DNA from: Terriglobales bacterium | Lineage (GTDB): Bacteria > Acidobacteriota > Terriglobia > Terriglobales > Acidobacteriaceae | Reading direction: 5' to 3' | NCBI GenBank assembly: GCA_025462725.1 | Contig: JAOAPE010000012.1 | Coordinates: 483,942-547,941 of the forward strand | Length of the DNA stretch: 64,000 bases | Part shown: piece by piece, positions 20,648 through 29,693 of the stretch | Layout: each line of letters starts with the position of its first letter | Numbering within the stretch: position 1 is the stretch's first letter | Translations under genes and position numbers: made by a program | Notes under the pieces: generated by a model | What the model saw: only the letters and a program-made list of their open reading frames with translations | Told to the model about the DNA's origin: nothing | The model's database searches: none

Positions 20648-21214
20648 TTAGTTGAGGAATCGTTTACGAATCGCTCCACCAAGGCCGATCATGCCGCTGC
20701 CTAGCAGGAACAAAGAGCCCGGCTCAGGAACCGGATTGTTCACGGGCACGTTTGTCCAAACGTAGTTGATAGGATCGCCATAGTAATCGCGATTCGCTGG
20801 TCCGTAGGCGTCATTGATGTACGCGGAAAAACTCGGGTTCAGCAAGTTGCCGTCATAGATGAAACAGGTGGTGTCGTTGTATCCGCCAGCGCACTGCTGC
20901 ACGAAGTCCTGGCTGAATTGGCTGCCGCCATGAGGATGCACACCGTATCCATCGTAATAGCCGGTGTAAGTGATGGTGTTCGAATCAGTCGTGTTGGAGT
21001 TGATGGAGATTGCATAGTCGGTGTAAACGCCACCGAAGAGCAAAGCCGCAGCCTGTCGCGCAGACAAAGCCTGCGGGGAACCAATGGACCACACCGGCCC
21101 ATCGCCAACATGGTATGACCCAACAAAGGTCAGCGTGTCCGCTTTGGCAGGTTGAGCGACGCTCACCAGCAGCAAGAGCAGAACAGCGGTGAAAAGATAC
21201 TTTGTAGATTTCAT
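20648..21214 (-). CDS. PEP-CTERM sorting-domain protein
   Basis: A 188-residue exported protein with a signal peptide (MKSTKYLFTAVLLLLLVSVAQPAKA) and a Tyr/Asn/Gly-rich beta body. It ends with NPVPEPGS, the hydrophobic LFLLGSGMIGLGG and the basic IRKRFLN, the canonical PEP-CTERM tail. It shares little beyond the tail with the protein at 14.7 kb. It is expected at the cell surface after exosortase processing. A good sigma54-like site lies 33 bases upstream of the start. Confidence 0.85.
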   Translation of the reverse strand: MKSTKYLFTAVLLLLLVSVAQPAKADTLTFVGSYHVGDGPVWSIGSPQALSARQAAALLFGGVYTDYAISINSNTTDSNTITYTGYYDGYGVHPHGGSQFSQDFVQQCAGGYNDTTCFIYDGNLLNPSFSAYINDAYGPANRDYYGDPINYVWTNVPVNNPVPEPGSLFLLGSGMIGLGGAIRKRFLN

Positions 21215-21244
21215 TTGCGTCTACCTAACTTCTAGCCTTATGTA

Positions 21245-21262
21245 TTGCATCCGCAATGCCAA
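21245..21262 (-). promoter_or_regulatory. Candidate sigma54 (-24/-12) promoter of PEP-CTERM gene 2
   Basis: On the minus strand TTGGCATTGCGGATGCAAT has TGGCA at -24 and TGCA at -12, with exactly 10 bases between GG and GC. Transcription would begin about 20 bases before the ATG. Confidence 0.55.
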
Positions 21263-21377
21263 TTGGAAGTTGTTGAGGTAGATAGACTTAGGTAGGTAGA
21301 CTCAGACGGAGTTGCATTTGTTTGAATTAAAACTGCAAACAATTGCACACGGATTGATTCAGCGGTAATGACTGGAT

Positions 21378-22469
21378 TTATGCCGCAATTGACTGGTTTT
21401 CAGAAAGGTCTTTTCCGTCAGCAGCACCTGTTCGTGATCCGCTTCGCGATTGCCGCCAGTTCTGCCAAGCAATCTTGATTGCCGCAGCAGCTGGGATCGA
21501 AACGAACATGCCTAATCCGCCGCCGAGTTCGCCGCCGATCAGCACCGCCATGATCACGGCAAGCGGAGGCATTTCGAGTTCCGCCTTCATCAACAGCGGA
21601 GTGTTGATGTAGTCCTGCACGATGCGGAATGCGACCAAGAAAATCAGCATGCCGATCCAATGCGAAAAGCCCGACGCGAGCACTGTTCCCATCACCAGGA
21701 TCGCAGTGATCAACGGTCCAACGATTGGGATGAGTTCCAGCACGCTTCCCACAACGGCGAGAAATGCTGCAAAGGGAACATGAAAAAATGTGAACACCGT
21801 CAAGAAGACAACGAGCGCGATTACCGACAGCAGAAATTGCGCCCACATGTAATCGCCCAGCATTTTGTCTATCTGCTGCAAGGTGCTTTGCCACAGTTTG
21901 AGGCGCGGTCCGCTCTGATAGGCGCTGACGATCTGCAGCACTGGTCGAACTTTATTTTGCGGCACGAGCATGGCGAGAAACGGAATCAGCAGCATCCAGC
22001 CTGCGTTGGAGAGATAGGCAGGAACTCTTCTTAGGATTGCGCCGGAGAAATCTGTGATTCGCTGGCGATTTTTCTGTAGGACTTGTTTCAGCTGCGCACT
22101 GGTTTGCTCTTTGAATCCCACGCGGTTGCCGATGTCTGATGCGATGTCTCCGCTTTGGAGTTTCTTGTTCAGTTCGGGCAATTGTTGCGCGGCGTTTTGA
22201 CCTTCTTGCACGGCGCGTTGTCCGGCGGTGAAGAGGAATCCGCCAACGATCGCCCAGAACACGATGTAAGTTGCAGCCACAGCTTTCCAGCGTGATCCGC
22301 GAAACCATCGCTGCACTCGTGAAACGATCGGCTCCATCAAGTACGCGAACAACACCACGAACACGAAAAGGAAAATCACTTTCCGCGAAACGAATGCAAT
22401 GCCTAAGATCGCCGCGAACACTAAAGCGGTGAAAAGCGCCCGCGCAGTGCGCGAATCCCAAATGCCCAT
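21378..22469 (-). CDS. AI-2E family (PerM/YdiK-type) membrane transporter
   Basis: A 363-residue membrane protein with about eight hydrophobic segments. The N-terminal pair (ALFTALVFAAILGIAFVSRKVIFLFVFVVLFAYLMEPIV) and the late GSVLELIPIVGPLITAILVMGTV motif are typical of the AI-2E transporter (PerM) family. Members include autoinducer-2 exporters and Na+/H+ antiporters, so the substrate cannot be named. The C-terminal tail is basic and soluble. It diverges from tldD with only 95 bases between. Confidence 0.85.
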   Translation of the reverse strand: MGIWDSRTARALFTALVFAAILGIAFVSRKVIFLFVFVVLFAYLMEPIVSRVQRWFRGSRWKAVAATYIVFWAIVGGFLFTAGQRAVQEGQNAAQQLPELNKKLQSGDIASDIGNRVGFKEQTSAQLKQVLQKNRQRITDFSGAILRRVPAYLSNAGWMLLIPFLAMLVPQNKVRPVLQIVSAYQSGPRLKLWQSTLQQIDKMLGDYMWAQFLLSVIALVVFLTVFTFFHVPFAAFLAVVGSVLELIPIVGPLITAILVMGTVLASGFSHWIGMLIFLVAFRIVQDYINTPLLMKAELEMPPLAVIMAVLIGGELGGGLGMFVSIPAAAAIKIAWQNWRQSRSGSRTGAADGKDLSENQSIAA

Positions 22470-22564
22470 GCAACTTTGGATGCGGTTTCAACTGCTCACA
22501 TGCACCATTTTCTTGGCATGGCAACGCGCATCTCGGCTTCGGTTTACAATCGTGCTTCCTGTTT

Positions 22565-24034
22565 ATGAGCATGAAAGAAATTGCTTCCTGGGCGTTGAAC
22601 ACCGCTGAGCAGCGCAGCGCAAGTTATTGCGATGTCCGCATTGTGGACGAGCGCTCTCGCGCGCTGATGACCAAGAATGGCAAGGTCGCGCACGCATCGG
22701 ATTCGGAAACGCTTGGCATCGGGATTCGTGTGATTGCGAACGGCGCTTGGGGATTCGACTCCACTGACAATCTCAGCCGCGAGTCCGTCGACGCCGCTGC
22801 GGCGAGAGCGGTGGAGATTGCGAAAGCATCCGCAACGGTGAAAAACCAAGTGCTGGTTCTTGCGCCGGAAAAAGCCGCGGTTGCGGACTGGACGACGCCA
22901 CATCAGATTGATCCGTTTACGACGTCACTGGCAGAAAATCTTGATCTGCTCGCGCGAGTGGACGAACAGTTGCGCAAAGTGGAAGGCATCACGCTGGCAG
23001 AAGTGAACATGAACTTCCGCAAATACGAGCAGTGGTTCTATTCGTCTGAAGGATCGGACATCCACCAAACGCGCTTCGTCACTGGCGCTGGCTTCGATGT
23101 GTATTCCTTTGCGGGCACGGAGATCCAGAAGCGGTCGTATCCGAATTCCTTCGGCGGACAATACCAGAACAAAGGTTATGAACTTGTCGCAGAGCTTGAT
23201 CTGCTGGGGAATGCGCGTCGAGTCGCCGAGCAGGCGGTTGCGTTGCACAAGGCGGATCAATGTCCGCAACGGAACTTCAACCTCATCTTGGATTCATCGC
23301 AGCTTGGATTGCAGATTCACGAATCGATCGGACATCCGATCGAACTCGACCGCGTCCTCGGATATGAAGCGAACTTTGCAGGGATGTCATTCCTCACCAC
23401 GGAGAAGCTGCGGAAGCTGAAATATGGAAGCGATATCGTGAATGTTGTCGCCGACGCAACGCAGCAGCACGGGCCGGGACTCGGCACGTTTGCGTATGAC
23501 GATGAAGGTGTTCCCGCGCAATCCACTCCGATCATCACCAACGGACAGTTCACTGGATATCTCACATCCCGCGAGACCGCGCATGCGATTGGTGAGAATC
23601 GCTCGAACGGAACCATGCGCGCGGAAAGTTGGAACCGCATTCCGATAATCAGGATGACGAACATATCCATTTTGCCGGGCGAGAAACCACTGACTTTCGA
23701 TCAGCTCGTTGCTGGCACTGACGACGGCATCTTCATGCAGACGAACCGCTCATGGTCGATCGACGACAAGCGATACAACTTCCAGTTCGGATGCGAGATC
23801 GCGTGGGAGATCAAAGGCGGCAAACTCGGCCGGATGCTGAAGAATCCGTCATACTCCGGCATCACTACTGAATTCTGGAATTCGATGGATGCCATCTGCT
23901 CTCGCGACCAGTGGACACTTTGGGGCACTCCGAACTGCGGCAAAGCGCAGCCTATGCAGACCATGGGCACCGGGCATGGCGCGTCTCCGGCGCGGTTCAG
24001 GAACATTAAGGTGGGGAGCGCCTTTAAGAGCTAA
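22565..24034 (+). CDS. tldD: TldD metallopeptidase subunit
   Basis: The zinc-carrying subunit of the TldD/TldE heterodimeric protease, a cytoplasmic enzyme that degrades unfolded peptides and matures some modified peptides. The HExxxH motif (HESIGH, about residue 252) holds the metal. The length of 489 is normal. Flanking motifs EGVPAQSTPIITNGQFTGYL and GTGHGA are typical. It is followed with no gap by tldE. TldD has been tied to pyrroloquinoline quinone production in Gluconobacter oxydans, and a pqq operon lies at the end of this window. Confidence 0.93.
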   Translation: MSMKEIASWALNTAEQRSASYCDVRIVDERSRALMTKNGKVAHASDSETLGIGIRVIANGAWGFDSTDNLSRESVDAAAARAVEIAKASATVKNQVLVLAPEKAAVADWTTPHQIDPFTTSLAENLDLLARVDEQLRKVEGITLAEVNMNFRKYEQWFYSSEGSDIHQTRFVTGAGFDVYSFAGTEIQKRSYPNSFGGQYQNKGYELVAELDLLGNARRVAEQAVALHKADQCPQRNFNLILDSSQLGLQIHESIGHPIELDRVLGYEANFAGMSFLTTEKLRKLKYGSDIVNVVADATQQHGPGLGTFAYDDEGVPAQSTPIITNGQFTGYLTSRETAHAIGENRSNGTMRAESWNRIPIIRMTNISILPGEKPLTFDQLVAGTDDGIFMQTNRSWSIDDKRYNFQFGCEIAWEIKGGKLGRMLKNPSYSGITTEFWNSMDAICSRDQWTLWGTPNCGKAQPMQTMGTGHGASPARFRNIKVGSAFKS

Positions 24035-25426
24035 ATGCTAACTCCTGACCAAACACAATCTATCTTCGACCGACTGAAGAAATTCTCCTCCGCTGGCGAG
24101 GTCGAACTCATCATCACTGGCGGACGCTTCGCTCTCACTCGCTTCGCCAACAATACAATCCATCAGAATGTTGCTGAAGAAACAGCAGTCGTTTCCGTGC
24201 GCACGCAGATTGATGGCAAGACTGCCCGCGCAACGACTAACAAGACTGATGACGATAGTCTGCGCCGCGCAATTCAATCCGCGGAGCAGCTAACGCAAGT
24301 TCAGGAGCCCGATCCCGACCTGCTGCCTATGGCGAAGCCGAGCGAACTTCCGGCGCGGCAAACCAACGCTCCGAGCCGACATTTCGATTCGACCGCTCGC
24401 ATTACTCCGCAAGAGCGTGCTGCCGGTGTGGGCAAGATCGTAGACATCGCAAAGAAGAACAACATCGTCACGGCTGGCATTTTCTCGACCAGCGAAAGCT
24501 TCGAAGCGATCGTTAATTCCAAGGGCGTGAATGCATTTCATAAGCAGACGCTGGCAGAAATCTCAATCACCATGCTCGCCGACGATTCCTCCGGATGGCA
24601 GAAGTTCAATTCGCCTGACGTTGCGAATCTTCGTCCCGAACTACTCGCCGACATCGCCGCCCGCAAGACGCGCGAATCGACGAAGCCGCCGCAGGAACTT
24701 GCGCCAGGCAAGTACACAGTGATTCTTGAGCCTTCAGCCGCGCTCGACCTTGTCGGATTCATGTTCTACGACTTTGGCGCGCAGGCAATGCTCGATGAGC
24801 GTTCGTTCCTGAACAAGCGCATGCAGACGCAACTTTTCGGTTCGAATATCACCATCCATGAAGATGCGTATCATCCGCTGCAATCGGGAGCGCAGTTTGA
24901 TGGTGAAGGGATTCCTCGACAGCGCGTGGCATTGGTGGAAGGTGGAGTCCCGAAGAACCTGGTTTACTCGCGCGGAAATGCGACGCGGATGAAGTCTTCA
25001 GAATTAGCGACCGGAGTTGGCAACATCGCCCCCACCGGTCACGGATTTCCGCTGCCAAATGAAATGGGGGACGCGCCTATGAACATCGTCTTCAGCGCGC
25101 CGGCGAACAGTACAAAGACTCTCGACGAAATGATCTCCAGTACGGAGCGGGGCGTCCTCGTCACACGTTGTTGGTACATCCGCGAAGTAGAGCCTTACGA
25201 CAAGATCCTCACCGGCATGACCCGCGATGGCACATTCTTGGTTGAGAACGGCAAAGTCAAAGCCGGGATTCGCAATTTCCGCTTCAACCAAAGTCTTGTG
25301 GAGATGCTTCGCAATGTGGAATTTATGGGAACGCCGGTTCGCGCGAGCGGGGAAGAGGCATTCGATATGGTCGTTCCGGCGATGAAGGTCCGCGACTTCA
25401 ATTTCACTGAGGTCACGAAGTTCTAG
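24035..25426 (+). CDS. tldE: TldE (PmbA) protease subunit
   Basis: The partner subunit of TldD, 463 residues. It has the same fold but lacks the HExxxH motif, as is usual for TldE/PmbA. Recognisable stretches are NAFHKQTLAEIS, TVILEPSAALDLVGFM, NIAPTGHGFPLPNEMGDAPMN and the C-terminal MLRNVEFMGTPVRASGEEAFD. The ATG follows the tldD TAA directly, so the pair is translationally coupled and should form the heterodimer. Confidence 0.92.
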   Translation: MLTPDQTQSIFDRLKKFSSAGEVELIITGGRFALTRFANNTIHQNVAEETAVVSVRTQIDGKTARATTNKTDDDSLRRAIQSAEQLTQVQEPDPDLLPMAKPSELPARQTNAPSRHFDSTARITPQERAAGVGKIVDIAKKNNIVTAGIFSTSESFEAIVNSKGVNAFHKQTLAEISITMLADDSSGWQKFNSPDVANLRPELLADIAARKTRESTKPPQELAPGKYTVILEPSAALDLVGFMFYDFGAQAMLDERSFLNKRMQTQLFGSNITIHEDAYHPLQSGAQFDGEGIPRQRVALVEGGVPKNLVYSRGNATRMKSSELATGVGNIAPTGHGFPLPNEMGDAPMNIVFSAPANSTKTLDEMISSTERGVLVTRCWYIREVEPYDKILTGMTRDGTFLVENGKVKAGIRNFRFNQSLVEMLRNVEFMGTPVRASGEEAFDMVVPAMKVRDFNFTEVTKF

Positions 25427-25542
25427 GGCCAGGGAAAGTAACCATCCGGTTCCCAACGGTTTCGCACTAAAGTAACCTTTTGTTTCGGCCCAAAGCGGGT
25501 GTATAAAGCTTTGGTCTGACAAATCACTTTCCGGGGTGCGCG

Positions 25543-25845
25543 GTGCAAGAACTTCGCAGTGCAGTACGATTTCCCATCAAACTGCCCATAGCCTTGAATT
25601 CTGAGCAGATTGCCCAGCAGGCTGAGACGCAAGATATCTCCGCGGGCGGCGTACTCTTTTATGTGGATTCCGATATGGCCGTCGGCTCCGTGATCACGTT
25701 CAGCATTGCCATGCCCGCGTCGGTTCTTGGAACCCCAGCGGATGTTATGGTGAATTGCGTGGGGCGTGTTATTCGATGCAGCGAAGAATCCGGACGCAGA
25801 TCCGTGGCCGCTGTGATTGACGAATATAGGTTCGAACGCTCATAG
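25543..25845 (+). CDS. PilZ-domain protein
   Basis: A 100-residue single-domain protein from a GTG start. RSAVRFPIKLP at residues 4-15 and the later ISAGGVLFYVDSDM (the D/N-x-S-x-x-G box) match the cyclic di-GMP-binding PilZ domain. The first motif keeps an R but departs from RxxxR (RSAVR fits). It probably acts as a c-di-GMP receptor for motility or surface traits. It lies directly before the LuxR-type regulator; a GGDEF enzyme is at 9.4 kb. Confidence 0.8.
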   Translation: MQELRSAVRFPIKLPIALNSEQIAQQAETQDISAGGVLFYVDSDMAVGSVITFSIAMPASVLGTPADVMVNCVGRVIRCSEESGRRSVAAVIDEYRFERS

Positions 25846-25901
25846 TTCGAGTTAGACCCGTATCAAGGTTCAAGTAGGTTGTAAGAACGCTGGACTCCCT
25901 C

Positions 25902-26690
25902 ATGGGCACCGAAGGCAGAAAACTTGTAAAGCCCGCATCATCCGAACCCCACACCACAGCGGAAAAGCCAACTCCGCTCCGCGTCATCATTGCGGATACT
26001 CAGTCCATCTACCGTGTTGGAATCCGCAAGATCTTCGCTTTGGAAGATGATGTTCGCGTAGTCGCACAGGCGGAATCGCTGGGACAGACTATTGCGGCGG
26101 CCATCAAATTCCCAACAGATGTGATCTTGCTGGAAGCGGCGATTACGCCGAATCCCGCGGAAGCCATCTCTGAACTCCTGAAGCGCGCACCTGCCTCGAA
26201 GATCGTTGTCGTGCTGGTTGAGCCAGACGAGGAAGATACGGTTGATCTTTTGCGACGCGGCGTTCGCGGCATCGTCTCACGTTCCATCTCGCCAGATTTG
26301 CTGGTGAAATGCGTGCGTAAAGTGGCGCAAGGCGAGACCTGGTTGGACAACAAGGGTGTGAACTGGGTATTGGAAGCGTATCGCTCACAAGCCGCGCAAC
26401 TGACATCACCGCGGCCGAAGACGAAGCTGTCTGACAAAGAGCTTCTCATCATCTCTTGTGTCACTCAGGGAATGCGCAACAAAGAGATTGCTACTGAGAT
26501 CGGCACTACAGAACAGGTGATAAAAAATTATTTGCGCAAAATCTACGACAAGCTCGGCGTCTCTGATCGCCTTGAGCTAGCGCTGTACTGCATCCATCAT
26601 CAACTGCTTCAGAGCAAGCAGATTCCCATCGATGAACCTGAAGCCGCCGCCATGCCGCTAACCAGTGCTGCTATGGCGAGCCCTAAATAG
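25902..26690 (+). CDS. NarL/LuxR-type regulator with degenerate receiver domain
   Basis: A 262-residue DNA-binding regulator. The N-terminal receiver fold (residues 26-140) begins RVIIADTQSIYRVGI, but the phospho-accepting Asp at the end of strand 3 is Glu (E78 in VILLEAA), the first acidic pair is AD rather than DD, and the conserved Lys after strand 5 is Arg (R127). It is therefore unlikely to be switched by phosphorylation. The C-terminal LuxR helix-turn-helix is intact (LSDKELLIISCVTQGMRNKEIA ... YLRKIYDKLGVSDRLELALY). It is the last gene before the tRNA-Ser island. Confidence 0.85.
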   Translation: MGTEGRKLVKPASSEPHTTAEKPTPLRVIIADTQSIYRVGIRKIFALEDDVRVVAQAESLGQTIAAAIKFPTDVILLEAAITPNPAEAISELLKRAPASKIVVVLVEPDEEDTVDLLRRGVRGIVSRSISPDLLVKCVRKVAQGETWLDNKGVNWVLEAYRSQAAQLTSPRPKTKLSDKELLIISCVTQGMRNKEIATEIGTTEQVIKNYLRKIYDKLGVSDRLELALYCIHHQLLQSKQIPIDEPEAAAMPLTSAAMASPK

Positions 26691-26812
26691 GTCCAAACAT
26701 CGAGCTTTGACGCGTCGCAGAGACGAATCCCAAGCCATCAGTTAGAATAAGAATGCAGCCGGATCTGCCGGAGTGAAATGTTCGGTTGCGTTTTTCTTCC
26801 TGCACTATTCCC

Positions 26813-26902
26813 GGAGAGATGGCCGAGTGGCTGAAGGCGCACGCTTGGAAAGCGTGTTTAGGGGAAACTCTAACGTGGGTTCGAATCCCACTCTCTCCGC
26901 CA
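26813..26902 (+). tRNA. tRNA-Ser (GGA anticodon)
   Basis: A complete 90-base gene with an encoded CCA end. The acceptor arm GGAGAGA pairs perfectly with TCTCTCC. The anticodon loop reads TTGGAAA in a CACGC/GCGTG stem, giving anticodon GGA. A long variable arm (about TTTAGGGGAAACTCTAA) marks a class II serine tRNA, and the T arm is TGGGTTCGAATCCCA. Its 3' end is the attachment site of the genomic island that follows. Confidence 0.96.
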
Positions 26903-26904
26903 TA
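26879..26904. other. Attachment site attL in the tRNA-Ser 3' end
   Basis: The last 24 bases of tRNA-Ser plus two more form a 26-base sequence repeated perfectly at 41718-41743, and for 21 bases at 41601-41621. It covers the T-loop and acceptor stem, the usual target of tyrosine integrases. Confidence 0.85.
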
Positions 26905-27021
26905 TCGAAATTTCCCCGAAAACAATGAATGGCTACACGTTTTGGCTACCAATAATTTTGGCTGTCCAATAATCGTGACGCGCCTTGTTTCGCAGTATTT
27001 ATGCGAAGAGGAGAAGTTCAC

Positions 27022-27447
27022 ATGTTCGGAAGGAAGTGTACTTTATACATTCGGGTAGTATTGCCGGACGGCACTCGCCGCTATTGCAAGCCGGTTTACG
27101 CCCGAAAAGGTGAATTAAAAGCCGGCTATGCTTTCATCGAAAAAAAGCGACTCACACCGGTGGCTCATACCATGCCAGATATGCAAATGATGCTGGCAAG
27201 CGCATTTGGCAAGACTTAGGCGGGGATCCCTACGTCGCTTTGGACAGATTCGACGAGATTGAACGCGAGTTGCGGGACGCTTCACGTTCAGCCGCCAGAG
27301 GGCGGCCAATTCTAGAGCGAGAGACCATTGCAGATGCCAGCCGAACGTACCTCGAGCGCGTCAAGATTAAGCATCAGCGGAACACGAAAGTCGCATACAG
27401 TCGATATCAGAGGCTTTTCCTCGAGCACATCGGTGCTTCAATCACTT
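27022..27447 (+). pseudogene. Tyrosine integrase, N-terminal part, frameshifted and truncated
   Basis: The ATG follows GAGGAGAAG. The first frame reads MFGRKCTLYIRVVLPDGTRRYCKP and continues to YAFIEKK. After a run of seven A (27140-27146) the similarity moves to another frame: THTGGSYHARYANDAGKRIW, then DPYVALDRF and a core-binding region TYLERVKIKHQRN. This matches the N-terminal half of phage-type integrases common in Acidobacteria. The frame stops at 27447, before any catalytic R/H/Y residue, so the enzyme is dead. It is the likely original integrase of the island. Confidence 0.75.
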
Positions 27448-27465
27448 AAACCAAGATACAGTCCA

Positions 27466-29201
27466 ATGCTCAATCTCGAAGGAGGAGTTAAGCCTCGGTG
27501 CGCCGTCTACGCCCGCTACTCCTGCGATATGCAACGCCCGGCGTCAGCCGAAGACCAAATTCGTCAATGCAGAGACAAAGCCGTCCTCAAAGGCTGGCCG
27601 GTGCTCGACGAACATCTATATAAGGATTGAAGCCATTACTGGCGGGACTAGATAAGCTGCTCGAAGCTGCTCAGCAATACCCACGTCCTTTCGATTGCGT
27701 ACTCATTGATGACACTTCTCGGTTAGGCCGTCACGTTCCAGGAACTCTCAGCCTTACCGAGCAACTTGCTTATGCCGGCGTGTTCTTGTACTTCGTAACG
27801 CTTGACTTAGATACACGCGCTGCAAGTGCACGAACTATTCAAACAATAAGCGCCTTGATGGACGAGCAGTACAGCAAGTCGTTGTCTGACAAAGTACATA
27901 GAGGGCAACGGGGTCGGTTCCTCGCAAAATGCAACCCGAGCGGCAGGTGCTACGGCTACACCAATGTTCCCATACTTCATCCGACGAAGATGGCTGAATA
28001 TGGGAGACCGGCGGTAATCGGGTTGAGCAGAAGATTAATGAAAGTGAAGCCGCGATCGTGCGGCACATCTTTGAAATGTACGGGGCAGGTTCCAGCTATA
28101 CAACTATCGCCAAGAAACTGAACGGTGCTGGTACTGCTTCACCTCAGCCGCCGCGTAGCAGAACCGTTCGTGGATGGCACATGTCCACTATTCGGGACCT
28201 CCTATTCAACGAACGATATCGGGGTGTGGTGATATGGAACCGACTCCAAACGTTTCGAAATCCTCACACCGGAAAAAAGAGCGGTCACTGCGCACTGAAA
28301 ACCACTGGGAGCGAATCGAAAATTCCTGCGCTGAGAATTGTTTCGGATGAGCTTTGGACAAAAGCTCACGAGCAAAACAAGCGAATGAGCGAGAAGCATG
28401 GGCCTAAGCGTCTTGGGGGAATGAATCGCGCGCAAACGGTCTATCTTTTTAGCGGGCTCCTGGAATGCGGATTGTGCGGTACCAACATGACCATTGTGGC
28501 CAACAGCGGGAAGTACGCTCGTTACGGATGTCCAAATCAGCGCTTCAAAGGGGCTGTGTGAAAACTCAAACAGAATCGTATATCACAGTCTTGAATCACA
28601 ACTGATTGACGCCATTCGCAAAAATCTAGTGAATCCGCAGATGAAAGAAAACATCTGCTGTTATTTCGAGGAACAACTGAGCAAACCATTGCAGACAGAA
28701 CAGAATTACCTACTAACTGCCGGCGGTCAACGCAGCGGACTTCTTTCCGAGCGGGCTCAACTGCTAAAACAAGCGGACAACATCACCCGTGCCATAGCCG
28801 AACACGGGCTTTCAGACCTTCTATCCGAACAGTTGAGGATGATTGAACCGAAGCTGAGGGAAATTGCGCGACGTCTAGAGGCGCCCGCACCTACGCTCCA
28901 GTTTGACTTTTCGAGGAAGGAGATTGAAGAATTCGTAGAGCGTGAGGCATGGGACTTTTCCGAGGCTCTCACAGCGGATCGCTCTGCGGCACGCCAAGAG
29001 ATACAGAAGCGAATCCGCAAACTGGTCTTAACGCCAAGTAAACAAAAAGGCGTTACCTTCGATGTGACAGGTGATGTCCAGCTCCTTGCGGCTCCAGATG
29101 ATGGAATGCTGAGCAATTCTTTGGGGAGAATTGCTCAGCATTACAACGGTAGTCGTGTGAGCCTTGAAGGTGTAGTGCTGCACTCTTCTTTTTCTTTTTG
29201 A
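27466..29201 (+). pseudogene. Large serine recombinase, decayed by frameshifts
   Basis: Four frames in series give one recognisable protein. The N-terminal resolvase domain has the catalytic serine in YARYSCDMQRPASAEDQ; after a gap near 27630, FDCVLIDDTSRLGR and MDEQYSKSLSDKVHRGQRGR continue it. A lost G near 28021 moves to the frame with RHIFEMYGAGSSYTTIAKKLN and the recombinase zinc-ribbon (LLECGLCGTNMTIV ... YGCPN). The last shift near 28555 leads to a coiled-coil C-terminus ending at 29201. At least three breaks make it non-functional. Confidence 0.8.
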
Positions 29202-29693
29202 AGTTGTAGCACCAAACGAGAACGTGAGATTTGGGTACATGGAAAGAAGGACCACCCCCAGCATGACTAGAGCTGAATGGCCTGAACGCAAGCCAGGTCA
29301 TTTGCTACTAAATGCCACGCCCGAGTTGTGATGTTGCCCAAGACAAAAAAGAGGAGCCTTTGAAGGCCCCTCAAATCGAAACGCTCGCTGTGAACTAGTT
29401 ACCGGAACAGAAGTAGTTGAAGCTGACCGTATGCGTTCCGAGATTTGGCAAAGCATAAGCTGCTATGAATGGCGAGACTGAGCGATTGCGATCTATCTAT
29501 TTCGGCGCGCTCGGCTGCCCTTTGAGATTGCACTTGAGGATAGTCTCCCGCCAGCACGGCCTGCTGCTATAGGCGGCGAAGACCCATCGTCGTGGTGGCG
29601 CACCTTGTCCGAAAACCTCAGAGCCCCTCGAGCAAACCTCTCCGCATCCCTAGTTCAGGATTCGGGTCTCAACCCGAGCCAGGAGGTTTTCCC
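29202..29693. other. Non-coding stretch between the recombinase relic and the porin
   Basis: About 490 bases with no supported gene. A weak hairpin (GAGGAGCC...GGCCCCTC) lies at about 29351-29372. On the minus strand near 29396-29460 a short frame ends YALPNLGTHTVSFNYF, possibly the tail of a lost protein. The porin promoter should be in the last 150 bases; no clear -35/-10 was found. Confidence 0.4.
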
